Below, one piece after another: positions 1 through 11,591 of a DNA stretch of 64,000 bases. The notes beneath the pieces were generated by a model. The model saw nothing but the letters and a program-made list of their open reading frames with translations, was not told where the DNA came from and searched no databases. The stretch comes from Krasilnikovozyma curviuscula (taxonomy: Eukaryota; Basidiomycota; Tremellomycetes; Cystofilobasidiales; Mrakiaceae). Position 1 is the first letter of the stretch; each line of letters begins with the position of its first letter. A program made the translations under genes and the position numbers. Location: the NCBI GenBank assembly GCA_014825775.1, contig MVAQ01000098.1:1-64000 (forward strand), read 5' to 3'.

Positions 1-982
1 CCAGAGGACCAGCTGGCTTTTTATACCTGTGATAGATTTGTGATTCGTTTTCTGCTCTGATGGGCCGTTGTGGATACCAAATTGCTCAATCGGCGGCGGA
101 AGCAAGGTAGAGTTGGTGGCAAACTGCAATTTACGGCGTGCAAGGTGAGCGCAATGTGATCGAACCGTCTCAAGGCTGGACTTCGGACTGCAGATCGTTT
201 TCGTTTTGATGACGAGGCTTTTCTTTCTTTCGTTTCCAGCAAGAGACTCCCCAAGAAGGTTAGAGGAACATTTGGTTTCGTTCCTATGAGATGTTCACTC
301 TCTTCCCTGTGGGCATTGCCAGTGCGAAGCTTGACAGGCATTACTGTCGTTCCTCGTGTCTTAGTGAGATCTCTGGCTTGAGATGTGGACCCAATAATGG
401 TTCACCTTCTCGGGGTACGAAGCACACCAAAAAAAAAGTGCGACCAATGTGAGCCGGCGGCCCCCGCGCCCAATAGCCAGAAAAGTAAACACAGGGCCCT
501 TTTTTAATACACAATCCTCATGATCACAAATCATGGCGTTACTCATGGCAGATGGTTCATAGAAGCCCGGGTGAGAGAACAGTCGTCATGTCTTGAAATC
601 TGTGGAATCTCTAATCATAGCGCAAGCGGTTTGTGGTGCCACTTACACCACCATCATTCACCGAGTTTTTCGAGTCGCAGGAACTCCGCCGGTTTTAGAG
701 CTCCAAATAGACCGGGACGTCTCCTTAAAGAACGACCGTCCAAGAATAGCTTCTGGTAGTCGTGGTCTTACGATAGAATGACGAAGTGCAGCAGCTGATC
801 TTGTTACACCTTCGCTCAAGGAAAACCCCGATTTCCTTCATCAAACAATCGTACCATTCTGAGCTGGGAATTTAATTTATTGGAAAATTGTTGTCTGTAC
901 TGGAGCTTTCTCACTCCGTTATAGTTTCATCAATCAATCGCATGAACCTGTCATTATAGTCGATATAAATATGAACAAGTCA
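1..982. other. Intergenic, no gene recognised
   Basis: This stretch lies downstream of the NAPE-PLD-like gene. Open frames on both strands are short, lack recognisable motifs and do not join through plausible introns into a family I know. It probably holds 3' UTR sequence and part of the promoter or 3' end of a neighbour outside the window. Confidence 0.5.
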
Positions 983-3055
983 TTACGACGTAAACACCAT
1001 TAACTTGTCAAGGGCCTTAACTTCAACTGTTCGACCAACGGGAACAACATCCATCACCCCAGGCTTCACATCCCCTCGTTTCTTTTTCGCAATCTTGAGG
1101 TCTAACGGGGCGAGTTCTGGTGGTTCATCTATAGGGCGACAGAGCGTTGATTAAAAGAAAAAGAGACAGACCTCAGTAACAAAGAGTCATTGGGTAATGT
1201 ATATTAAGGAGGAAACACTGACCCGACATGTTGAAAGTGTTGTCTGATTGAGATTGAGAGCAAAGAACTGTCAGTAGTTAGATCGAACGCGAAATTGAAA
1301 ATGAGGATGAGAACATACGGTGGACTGCGTATGATTTCTCTGCTCCTATATCATAACTGATTTCCAAAGCACCAGCTGAAAGGGAGCGAAAGTCAGTATA
1401 GTTCAAAAGAGGATCAGAAGAGAAACCTTGTAAGGCTACCTGGATCGGTGTGATGAAGGTAAAGCTGCAAGTCACAGGAGCAGAAACCGTATTAGCATGG
1501 TTCCAGCGAAGTTGTACCAATACCAGATATCTATCTGAGATTCTTTCACTCACATGCCATCGTGGACCATAGCTTCCAATTCTGACAAGCATTATTCGTC
1601 AACTTCACCTCTGGTCGCTTCCAAGACAAGATCAACTCACGGGATTGCAGCAACTGTATTCGCACCCAAGACCTGTCCAACTGCCTTCCACAAACCCTTG
1701 CTATAACCTGTGTCTCCAGCATGAAAGAAGCTCTCCCCGCTCTGCACATGCTTGATCTGGAACGAGCACCACAAGGAGCGGTTCGTATCAAGCGGCGAGC
1801 GGCCAGACCAATGCATCGTTGGCGCCGCTGAGATAATATATGTTTCATTGGCGTTTATGGGCGACGGGTGCGTAGTAGATTCCCACCAGTCGAGCTCGGT
1901 TACGTTGGTGACACCTTGTTCTAAGAACCAGCGCTTAACGCCGAGAGGCACGATCCAGCGTGCTTTGTTTCCAATTTTCTTCACAGCCTCGATGTCTAAG
2001 TGATCAAAGTGGTTGTCTGTGACGAAGATGAGCCCAAGAATGGGACGAAGTTAGGAACGCAGGTGCAAAATTGAAAAGGATGTCAAGAGAATTTACGAGA
2101 TACAACAACCAAATCAATTGTCTTCAGATCTTCAATATTGCAGGGTGTCGGATGGAGTCTCTTTGGTGCCAGTGTCGAGTCCAGAGTCCTTTCACTGAAG
2201 ATCGGATCGGTCAAGATCGAAAGACCTCTCAGCTGAACATACGACGTCGACTGGCCTATCCAAGTATAGTTGAAGCTTGTAGCACTCCGTTTTAGATTCC
2301 CCCCACCGGGGAAGAGAAGGTTGAAGTTGGGCACTTCGTCTGCTGGAGGGCAGTCTTCTGGCGATAATTGCTGGTACGAACCGAAGGGAAGGATGTTTGA
2401 GAGAGGTGTTAAGATAAGTTTCCAGAGGAACCATTCCCATGCTCCTTGTTCATGCCTGAATATGAAAAGGGGCTGTAAGCGACAGAAGTGACAGGAACCG
2501 GGGAAGCAGATTAGACTTTCCACTCCGCAAACGGATTCACTACAGATCGAAATTTATCAGATCCATCCCTTCGACACAGGTATATAGAAAAAAAACTCAC
2601 CGTATCTACCCCATATTTTCAAACTGTTGAACCGTCTCTTGATCGCTGCTTTATCCTCCTCACTCATCGTATCAAAACTCGATGCACCCTTCAAGAACTC
2701 ATCATTCGCATTCGAAATCCCCTTCCGGCGAAGGTACTCGTCGAACTCCTTCCTCCTGTAGTGTATATGCGATCTTCGAGACAAATCCGTGTACTGGAGC
2801 AAATAATGGATGCAAAGGCGATTTAGAGCCATTCTACCGGCTACTGTCAGCTGAAAAGAAGTTATGAATGGACTGACCAGGTAGTAACCAACCCATCCAC
2901 CAGTATAAACGATTGGCACTGCTATTAGGATACCCTTCAGGCCTCTAAAAGCTGTGACAAGCCAAAGCGTTTAGCAAATTAGTATAAACGTGCCTCAGAC
3001 GATGTCATTGTGCACCAAAAGGAAGAGCTGAGGACTCACGGACGCCAATGCCCAT
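983..3055 (-). CDS. NAPE-PLD-type phospholipase D, metallo-beta-lactamase fold
   Basis: The family hydrolyses N-acyl phosphatidylethanolamine to N-acylethanolamine and phosphatidic acid; the yeast relative is the mitochondrial membrane protein Fmp30. Ten exons spliced by eye (16, 351, 23, 376, 376, 28, 25, 57, 21 and 146 nt) give an exact 472-residue frame. The N-terminal third has a hydrophobic stretch (GILIAVPIVYTGGWVGYYL) and then family blocks VNPFAEWK, WIGQST and LTDPIFSERT. The metal site HNHFDHLD is intact, but its first His codon is split by the intron at 2017-2096. Later blocks are ELDWWE, MHWSGRSPLDTNRSLW, FHAGDTGY and SYGPRWH. The start is an ATG at 3055 followed by a 16-nt first exon. 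One intron (2473-2516) has the less usual donor GTCTAA. Family assignment is firm; substrate and location are inferred. Confidence 0.85.
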
Positions 3056-3642
3056 TGAACTCTATGTCTAAACCTTCTATATGAGCTCTCTGGAGCTTCT
3101 CTATACTAGATTTCGTGAATTTGAAGTAGATTTGGATGGGAGATACGTTTGTTTGGGTTTTTGAGCACAGCAGCAACGAATATTTCTCAACACATTATTT
3201 TGTCGTTAAGCCTCAAGAACTGACCAAGACCTTAGATCAAAGGAATATGACTTTTTCTGTTTCCTGGTATGAAACAATGGCCCTGGCGATCTTTGCGACT
3301 GAGGTGGGACACAAAATGTGGCTTTCTCCTTTGTTTACTTGTTTACACCTTGGCACACTCCTCTTTCAGCACAGTAATTGGGATGTAAGCATCACACTAC
3401 GAGCTATTGTCGCTCTCATACATTTTATTACTTTTCCCTGAAGCTTGTCATATTTTTCTTCCTTTTTCTCAGTTTCGCCTCGCAAAGACGCTTTTCTACT
3501 ATCATGTCTTATCACTCATGTTTGATGTCCCCCCGATTCGCTTCATACGAGCAAACCAGGCAGTGCTACCAGCGAGTCTCACTTTAGTGATCTAGGCAAT
3601 ACAGTGCAATCATCAAAATCAACTCAAACTGGTGTACTTCTT
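3056..3642. other. Intergenic: promoter of the NAPE-PLD-like gene and 3' region of the glycosyltransferase
   Basis: Both flanking genes are on the minus strand. The plus-strand frame of about 100 codons at 3136-3441 has no recognisable family and overlaps the expected promoter. I see no other gene here. Confidence 0.5.
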
Positions 3643-5885
3643 CTATATCGGATTTCTCCACTGATACTCCTCCGGACCTTCCAGACCCAAGTACTGATCA
3701 CCACACCACGGCGGTCTAAAACCACCTTCATTGCCCCAGTAAGCCCTACACCGCATCGAGAACCCGTACGGGAATTTGTAACCCCTCTCGCCGCGAAGGT
3801 AGTCTTGGTAGAAATGCAGGAAGTCATCCATTTTCTTAAGATTCGTGAGGTGCTTGCGAGCGTAGATAAAGCCTTCAAACGCTTTGCGTTGTAGTTCCTT
3901 GGGATCAGCGAGGGCGGTCTTGATGGCATTGTTGATTTCTTCTATGGTCCAATACGGTTTCAGTTCGATGACGAACGGCCGCAATGTTTCTCAAAAAAGG
4001 AAGAGAAAGATTGTGTCAGCAGAAAGCAGTTAGAATGCGTAAAAATTACAGGCGCTACCTTCCATCTCCGTTGGCAGATCACCAGCTATCACGCAACCAG
4101 ACAGCATCGCCTGTGCGTATCTGCCCATGGCATGGATCCGTGTGTCAGTCACCTATTCACGCATAAAGCGATTCAAATCTTCATTACTTACTTTCTTATC
4201 ATCTTCCTCTCCAGACTACTATCGAACACGCAGATCTTGGCCTCCCTCATACCTCTGGCGAAATCTTCCCGGGTGCGGATGTGATTTGTGTAAAGTGGAG
4301 AGTTCGGTTGATATGTCTTGGCTGGTGGAAGAGAAGCTGGTGGTGTAATATCGTACCCTATAAGTGTTCAAGTCGTGATCAACAGGTTGCAAGCGTCGTC
4401 AGAGATCGGAAGATTGAGTGGAACGTCAAAACGGACATACCTGGATGAGGATGCCGCTCGATGAATGTTTGACCACTGTGGATGGCTAGAGGGCAGGAGG
4501 AAGCGCCGATCAGTAAACAAAGCTCTTGAACTGCATGAGCTGAACGGACGCACCCCAGGTCACTTTGGTCCTCAGTGGGTAGAATGTACCGTCATACCCA
4601 AATACCACAGCATCTTTCTTCTTATCCTTGAAGTTCTGTAGAGGGTAAAAGTTCCATTGGCTACGAAAAGGGAGCAAGCGTCAGTTGAACTCGATGGAGA
4701 AAGCAAGAATCGAATTATTCACTTGGCGCCATCTGGACTATGTCCAAACAAATGCATCCTCATTCCAGGGTAGTGATGCATAATTCTATCGTATGTGAAG
4801 ACTTCGGAGAGTTCAAAGGCGTACCTGGTGGCACCAGCGCCAAAATAGAGAATAATCGTCAGACCAGACGCATCAAGGACAACATGAAACGCAACATGAT
4901 AAATGACATTGCCGTCAGACGTTGATCACAACGCTCCCAAGAAGGAATCAGAGACAAACCTCGCTATCGTGATGTTGCTTTGGTATGGGAACCAGTCTTG
5001 CATACATGATCCTGTCGGTGTCCCATCGTGACAGTCTCCGAGCTGGTGAAGGAACACAGTACCACATCCTGGTGCATCCATCAACGGATCATCCTCTGTA
5101 GCATTATCAGATCATAAAGGAAGTCAGCAGCTGGTTCACAGCATCATCCCTGATAACAAAGAGTGGCTCTTTTGCTCACTATTTAGAAGCCAAGCAAAAG
5201 TGATGACGAGATCCCAGTATCCACAACCCCACCTCTCATCCAAGTTTTCAGAAATCTTTTTCTGTGGATTCCACCCTTGCCAGTGAGGTCCGTAAACGTC
5301 TATTGCCAAACCAGGATGGCGGAGAGCTGCGTCAACAGTCTGATTGTGAATGGCATTATCATCAAAGGTACGAGCGTGTCAGGTGGAAGAGCTAACAACA
5401 TAGGTGAACCAACAAAAAAATTACGCACCTCGTAGATAATGGTGTCCATCCGAGAAAGGTAGTCATTGTAATCTGTGAACCAGGTGGATTTAAAGCGCAG
5501 AATCATTGGTACATAGTAGATTTCCACTTAAAGGACTTATCCAACACGACGCGTACTCACCAGTAAGGAACAGTACTCTAGTTTTCCTCTTATCCAGAGC
5601 TTTTGCAGGAACGAAGTCCCAGGGACTCTTTCCAACTTTATCGCTGTTTCCATACCACTGAGGGAATTTCCCACCTCGAGCTTCCCATTTCCCCAGAGCC
5701 ATGGCACCGATATCAGAGGAGCGCCCTGATGATGACCAGGTGAAGAACATGATGAGGAGCATGACAAAGAAGCCTATGGGATAGATCAGGCGATTTCTTG
5801 GGTACAGAAGCTGCTGAAAGGCTGATGGTGAAGGTAGAGAGGTGCTACTTCCTCCAGGCCTGGGAAGACCATTACTTCTCAGCAT
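3643..5885 (-). CDS. Putative Golgi type II membrane glycosyltransferase
   Basis: The ATG at 5885 opens a short cytoplasmic Ser/Pro tail, one transmembrane anchor (about residues 35-50, IGFFVMLLIMFF), a stem and a large luminal domain, a layout typical of Golgi glycosyltransferases. Conserved-looking blocks are RVLFLT, YGPHWQGWNP, WDLVITFAWLLN, an internal Cys-rich piece (GCGT..LGDCHDGTPTGSCMQDW), AKICVFDSSLERKMI and YAQAMLSGCVIAGDLPTEME. The last resembles the nucleotide-sugar-binding region of Glyco_trans_1_2/GT4-like enzymes. The C-terminus (DYLRGERGYKFPYGF) is followed by TAG at 3643. I followed about nine introns. Donor and acceptor sugars cannot be read from sequence; a role in cell-wall or capsule polysaccharide or in protein glycosylation is only inference. 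Confidence 0.65.
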
Positions 5886-6497
5886 TCCCAAATAGGATAA
5901 TCGACGCAGTTGGAGCTGTTTTGTAGTTGATATTACTGAGTGCTGCTCCCCAGACAAACGCAGCAGACGGCACCGCCCTGACTATGGATTCTGCTATCCA
6001 AACCTGATTTACTAATTTATTATTGTAGAATGAGATAAGTGGCAGAGCTGGAAACCTTGAAAGGAATGGAATTTGGGACTCGTATTTGACAGACAGGAGA
6101 AACCAAGCACGAAAATCCGGCGAGGTAACTGGCATTCAACCACGGTCACCGCCTGGCCAAATCATATAAAAAATTCTTATTTGTCGAGATCTAGCTTGAA
6201 AAGTTCAAGGTAAGTACCTCATTTCACTTTTTCTGAAGTTCGGCAGTTGTTCTGACGTTTTTGCTGATATTCATCCTTTTTAGCGCAGCTCATAAGGCCC
6301 AATCCCATTGCTGGGTAGAAACATTTGGGTTGTACTGAGATTCACATAGAAAGTAGAATACTGGTAACAGGAGCATTCTGGAACAGCTGGAGCTTCAGAG
6401 CAAGCAGGGTGGGTCATTTGGTCGCTTTTGAAGTTGCTCGCGCTGACTGACAACGGACTGCTCCTTTCTGTCTTACAGGCTCCTCAGAAACTTCAAA
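5886..6497. promoter_or_regulatory. Divergent intergenic region
   Basis: This about 610 bp region separates the minus-strand glycosyltransferase start from the plus-strand membrane protein start, so it must carry both promoters. A GTAAGT near 6210 followed by a pyrimidine-rich stretch may be an intron in the 5' UTR of the plus-strand gene. No coding signal was recognised. Confidence 0.45.
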
Positions 6498-7744
6498 ATG
6501 GTGAGTTACTTTGATCTTCAGGACCAGGATGCTGGTTACAGAGCTCTGAATGGCGCGATGTGGTCGTGTAAGTTTTGTCTAGTTCGCCTTTTCCCCACTC
6601 CTGGTATCCTGGCTGACCATTGCCCTCAATCAATGTCGTTGTTCACATGCTGATGTATAGCTTTGGCTGGTGTGGGAATTGGTACCCTTGTCGGTGTAGC
6701 CCAGGGAATCTCGCCGCTTCGTCCGGCTACGATTGTTGGAGCTAATTTCACAATCTTTTCAGCTTCCTACCTTTGTGAGTCGAGCACTGTCATGTTTATT
6801 ACTTGAGAAAGATTTCCCACTCACTCTGGGTCTCTTCTTCCACTTGGGCCTCGTCTAGGCCTGCGAGACGTCGTCGTGATTCCTCTTTACCTATATCTGG
6901 GACCTGAAACACCAGATGTCGTCCGACGGCGCTTCAGACTTGGTGCTGAAACAGCATCATCGCTCGTGGATCTTCCGATGGAGACTTGGAGTAATATCCG
7001 ATGGAGAGGGGTGGTGGAGAGTACAGTGTCAGGCGCGCTGTTACTGGCTGTAGCAAATCGACAATGGCGTCAGTAATGTAAAATGAATGTGAGATCCTTA
7101 TGTAGTGCAACTAACAAAATAACTTTCTCCTATACTTAGGACTCTCGACCAAGAAGAAACCTGCGACCCTACAGGGCTTAGCAGTTGGCGCAGCCGCGGG
7201 CTTCGGCTGGCAAGCCATCAACAACAACATCGCCGTCTACCGCCTGAAGTACCAACAGCGTAAATCCGGTTTTAGTGCTGAATATCCAACCCCAAATCTA
7301 GAGGAGGTCGTCGCCGTCAGAGGTCTTGAGCAAAACTCCCGAAGACATGCTCAAGCAGCTTTCGCAGAGCTGGAGAAACGCTTGCAACAATCAACATCGA
7401 TAGCCACGTCTTCATCTCCTTCTAAGTCAGTCCTCACTCCCGTCACCGACACCCTTACTCCTACACCACCGCCTATACCAGCTCAGGAGCCAAAACAATC
7501 GTGGTACGGCGCCGGGCTGGCCGCGATCAACTACGTTCTGCCGGACTCGATCATGCACCAGCTGACACCGACGGAGTATCTTACGACATTGGAGAACTCG
7601 GAGAGGGAGCTGAAGAAGGAACTGGAAGATGTGAGGGATCAGTTGAGCGGGTTGGGTGAACAGCCGAGGGAGCTGGGCGTCGAGCATGAGGATGGGAAAA
7701 AGACTGTACCGGCGCAAAAGCCTAGCTTTGGTCAATGGAGGTAG
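6498..7744 (+). CDS. Predicted multi-span membrane protein, Tim17/Tim22-like N-terminus
   Basis: Four exons join to a protein of about 310 residues starting at ATG 6498 (YFDLQDQDAGYRALNGAMW). It has Gly/Ala-rich hydrophobic segments (SLAGVGIGTLVGVAQGI, IVGANFTIFSASYLCLRDV, VSGALLLAVANRQW, LQGLAVGAAAGFGWQAI) spaced like the Tim17/Tim22/OEP16 superfamily. A hydrophilic C-terminal half follows, with a Pro/Thr linker and a coiled segment (TTLENSERELKKELEDVRDQ), ending at TAG 7744. An intron at about 7072-7140 links VANRQW to RLSTKKK. I do not recognise a named orthologue; a mitochondrial membrane role is an inference from the Gly-rich helices. Confidence 0.6.
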
Positions 7745-8029
7745 GCTGACGGTACAATGGATTAGAGGTACATATTTTATTTGTTCTTTACCAAGAAAGC
7801 AGGCGAGCGGCGACCAATGGATAAATGACAAATGATTGCTACAACCACGTCGAAACTAAAGTCATCAGTTTCGAAACGCGTTCATTCAGACCGCAAACCA
7901 ATACGTCCTCAAATACGGTTCACAGCTCTTGTTCACCCATAAGAACCTGACGGTGACTAAATCTGGTTCTTATTCACTGCAGAGAGCACCCCAGGTTCTC
8001 AAGAGCCGTTCGCTCTCACAAGGGAAGAA

Positions 8030-9364
8030 ATGGCGGCGCTGGGCTCTTCAAATCCTTCCATCCTTGGTACAGGATTCAAGCATGTCGAGAAATTCTCGCA
8101 GGAATTCGGCGGACTTGCAGATGATGGTGAAGATGCTGTCGAGGAGCAGGAGTGGGAAGAATTGGAGGTAAGCCTGTTCCAAGTCAATTTCAGATTTATG
8201 GGCAGGCAGCTGCTGATTTCCCTATGGCTTTCGTCTCAAACAGGATATGTACATCACTTTGGACTTTGGGACTCATGGAGATACTTCTCAAATGGGTGTA
8301 TCAGCTACTCACGGACCTTCAGCAGCCTCGAGCTACTCCCTCATTGTAAGCCCTTCACTATGTAGCTCGCCCCCACTTCTGCCTCTGACCATCACTGTTG
8401 ACTCCTCTCAGGCACTCGATACGGCAACCCCCTTTCTAAAACTCAACAATCAGATCTTTAAGGGTAGTCCCGAAGAACTCGTTGGTTCAGAAATCATATT
8501 CAAAGAACGCGTTGCCGAGGCGAACCAGCAACAACAGTACCAGCGGGCGGCCTCCGTTGTTGAAGGTGGTGAGGAAGAAAGAGAAAGACCTATCCAACGT
8601 TAATAATTTTTTCTATAGTGTGCTCCTGGCTGTTGGTCCTATCTTCTAACGTACTTTTTTGCGAAACAGCCTCGATCCGTTCGAGAGTCTTCCACCCCTT
8701 AGCCGTCACATCCCACCGTATCTCTTTTAAACCCATCAAAGCGACCATCAAGTCTGCTAAAGTTGATAGCAGCGGTATATCGTCTCCACCTAAACGTAAA
8801 GCCGGTCGACCGAAGGGCGCGAAGACTGTCAACAGAAAGACGGAGCCTAAAGCCAAGAAGAAAATAGGACGACCTAAGAAGATTATCAAGGCGGGAGATC
8901 TGACGGGTGACCAACCAGAACGTGATGGAACTCCGGCTGAAGACGACGAGATGGGCCAGGGTGGTGGTGGTGATTGGAACGACAACAAAGTGAACGACGA
9001 CGACGAAGAAGACGACCTCCCCTCGGACAACAACAACAATGACGACGATACCGAAGCAGAACCCTCAACGAACCGAAAATCTAAACGAAAACCCAATCCT
9101 CGTCACCGACTGGCGGAGGATGACCCGATGCTGGATGATGGCGGCAACGGTGGGGCAGGACATGAAGCGCTGATAGGCGGGGACGAGTTTGCCGGATTTG
9201 AGACCTACACGAACGATGCTGATGGGCACCATCATCAAGGAATGGGGGACGCGTTTGACGGTGCGGAGGAGTTCACTGCGGAGCAGGTGGGCAGGATGTT
9301 TGAAGGCGTCGACGTCGATGGGCTCGTTGCAATGGATCCGGCGCTTTGGGAGGATCAGTCTTAA
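8030..9364 (+). CDS. TFIIIC subunit 6 (tau55 / GTF3C6-like) with AT-hooks
   Basis: TFIIIC binds internal promoters of tRNA and 5S genes for RNA polymerase III. After an acidic N-terminus the protein shows the TFIIIC_sub6 pattern: DMYITLDFG, then SYSLIALDTATPFLKLNNQ, IFKG, and EELVGSEIIFKE (about residues 48-125), a small beta-barrel that pairs with another TFIIIC subunit. An intron (gttaat...acag, about 8602-8669) joins this to SIRSRVFHPLAVTSHRISF. Next come two AT-hook-like cores (KRKAGRPKGAK and KKIGRPKKIIK) and a long Asp/Asn-rich acidic tail ending at TAA 9364. The AT-hooks suggest minor-groove DNA binding. ATG 8030 follows a likely 5' UTR intron acceptor (ctgcag at about 7981). Family call is fairly secure; AT-hook function is inferred. 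Confidence 0.75.
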
Positions 9365-9525
9365 GTTTCTGAGCTTGCAAGTAATAGACAAGATGGGTGT
9401 ATTGATAGAAGCAGTGGCTTGGTAGTTGATTAGGACTGTTTGTTTGTAGTATTTTTCACACACGCATTTGTAATTAATTAATCGTACTTCATCACATAAG
9501 ACAGGAAAAGGAAGGGTTCTCTTGA

Positions 9526-10502
9526 TTAGATTGGTAATAAACTTCCTGCTCCTCTTAAGGCCATGCTACCACCGAATCGAAGAGTCGTGAGACCGCCAGG
9601 GACTGCGCAAGGAGAAGTGGTCAGCTTGGAGGTCACAGCGATGACCAAAAGGGGAACGAAATCAACTCACAGTACTAATCAGAGGAGAAGAAGAAGAAGA
9701 AGAAGATTTTGGGGCGTTGGTCAGAGGTAGGATCAGGTATAACGAAGGTAGAAATGGACGTACAGCTGCTAAGTAAGACAGCAGAGCAACCACCTGAATG
9801 ATTGCGGCAATGATGGTTCCCAAATAACTTTTGGCCTTGAATAAAAAGAATGGCCGTTAGATTATCGAACTAGGAGCACATCCAATGGCTTGAACTTACT
9901 CCAAGCGCAAAGTACAACGTCAGACCCAACGAGCCGAAGTAAGCGCCGGTGAAGGGTAACCTTTCAGCAGAGATGAGGTGCTTAGTTTGAGCGACTGGAC
10001 CTTGAAGGACGAAGAATCTACAGTGACGAAAATGAAACGGTTAACGAGTTCAGTTCTCCGCTGAGTTGCACTTGGAACTTACGAAGCCATAAAGAGAATG
10101 GATCCTAGGGTGAAAGCAACGGCGAACTTCCTTGGTTTTATCAACAGGATGGGGAGTGTCAAGAAGGATACCAAGAAGCAGACTCCTCCTCCAACTATGC
10201 AAGCGAGGAAGCCCAGGAATCTTGTAACCACGCAAACAATTTATCAGACGACGAATCAACGACACCAATACGTAAAGAAATGGTACTGACCTCTCCCATC
10301 TGCTCAATGCAAAGTAAGCCTCTTCTTCATTGCTACGCTCGTTACTCCTCAGCGGAACGTAGCCAGAGATCGAGGATGAGAATCGAGAGAACAGGTTGGT
10401 TGAAGAGGTTGGCTGAGCTGCTGCTGCGGCAGCGGAATCATCTGTCGTTCCCTGAGCCCAGCGGAAGTTCTGTGCCCATCGTGGTTGCTGTCCTGTAGCC
10501 AT
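9526..10502 (-). CDS. SFT2: Sft2 vesicle transport protein
   Basis: Sft2 is a four-helix membrane protein of the Golgi that helps fusion of endosome-derived vesicles. Exons of 212, 138, 118, 72, 4 and 77 nt sum to 621 nt (206 residues). The cytoplasmic N-terminus is Ala/Ser-rich and ends in the family hallmark ALSRWERFLGF. Four hydrophobic segments follow: [51 protein letters not shown] and [19 protein letters not shown]. Between them is the conserved loop [16 protein letters not shown], and the tail is [19 protein letters not shown]. The AYFPGG motif is in frame only if a 4-nt microexon at 9671-9674 is used. ATG 10502 is the first in-frame Met. Confidence 0.92.
9671..9674 (-). other. SFT2: 4-nt microexon (TACT) of SFT2
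   Basis: On the minus strand the sequence reads gattag|TACT|gtgagt, a perfect acceptor and donor around four bases. The upstream exon ends at GCT (9764) and the downstream exon begins TCCCTGGC (9602). Including TACT gives Ala-Tyr-Phe-Pro-Gly-Gly, the motif expected in fungal Sft2 proteins. Skipping it shifts the frame of the last exon. The flanking introns are 89 and 68 nt. Confidence 0.85.
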
Positions 10503-11591
10503 GGCTTGTGTAAAGCGATGGAGAGGACAGCAGACTCATTTTTGTCAGGTTTATTTGATCTTCAAAGTGATTTTCAGGAGAAGAAGGCCCTGGCTACTGA
10601 CCTTGTACCGTGCTATCTGCCCTGGTGGAGCTGTCAAGGGGGGATCTTGGATTTTCGAGTGGCAGACGAGGGACACAAGAAGGCGCCGTGCTGTGCTTTC
10701 GTCGGGCTCCTGGCTGGAGCTCGTCGATAGATAGCGTGGCGCCTCGACCAAAGCTCCAGCGACACCATCTATGCTCCTTCGCAGCTGATATTAAGCGATT
10801 GAGCAGTTAAGCCAGGTTTCCCTTTCCTTCGATAGGTGTAAGACAAAATTCTGAAGAGGTTGGGTGCAGTCTGAGTGACGGTGCGCGCCCTGACCTTCAC
10901 CCAGCGCGCTCGAATGAGAGTGCTGCTTCTTTCGTCTAGGCAATTAGTAAGTTGAAGTTGGCCCATTTCATAGAACAAGAATCTAGACGTGGAAAGAGCT
11001 CTTAACTCGCCCAGCGATATATATAATTCTATCAGACACTGTGCCGTCTCACCAGCCCATCTTACTCTCAGTCCAACAGCTATTTTGTTTACAACGCGCA
11101 CTTGCCACTTTAACGACTCCCTGTTGATATCCATCCAAAAGAGACCGTGAATTATAATAGGACGAAAAATCGAGGGGGGACGGTCTGCCTTAAGGTGGCC
11201 TGTGGCGACTGACCGGATTCCTTTTGACCACAGCTGGCTACTTCCACCATCTAATTAGACGAGAGGTCAGATACAACTTGCACGGACTTCAGATATTCTT
11301 TAGTAGTACAGTTAGTGGCTTGTTTCTGTCAGATTGAACAAGCAGCAATCTGACCCAGACCCCACCGACAAGCAGCGTGAATATAGGAGAAGGCTATCCA
11401 ATCGAAGGATCTTCTATTTGCTTTTGCTACGTCTCAAAGTACTTGACTTTCATCTCCACTGGTGAATCTCTGTCTCTCTTTTCTTCCAACTGGACCACTC
11501 GAAGCTAAGCATATACGTCCCGCGATCTGAATTGACATCAATATCAGCAACTACTCTTCTTTGGCAACAACAACATCAGCCTTGATAACTG
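10503..11591. promoter_or_regulatory. Divergent intergenic region between SFT2 and F-box-like gene A
   Basis: About 1.1 kb lies between two divergent start codons. It contains a TATATATA run near 11018 and CT-rich stretches just before ATG 11592, which fit a promoter and 5' UTR. Short open frames on both strands (for example 10769-11134, minus) have no family motif. I see no RNA gene. Confidence 0.45.

Noticed and set aside
1984..2040. Apparent loss of the first metal-binding His in the NAPE-PLD-like protein (frame reads TDNHFDHLD)
   Set aside because: The upstream exon ends in C and an 80-nt intron (2017-2096) joins it to AC, giving HNHFDHLD. The site is intact.
2802..2900. A 27-nt intron within YYLVSPFITSFQLTVAG of the NAPE-PLD-like gene
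   Set aside because: Although it begins gtcagt and ends ttcag, it is shorter than any real intron here and a multiple of three; reading through is simpler.
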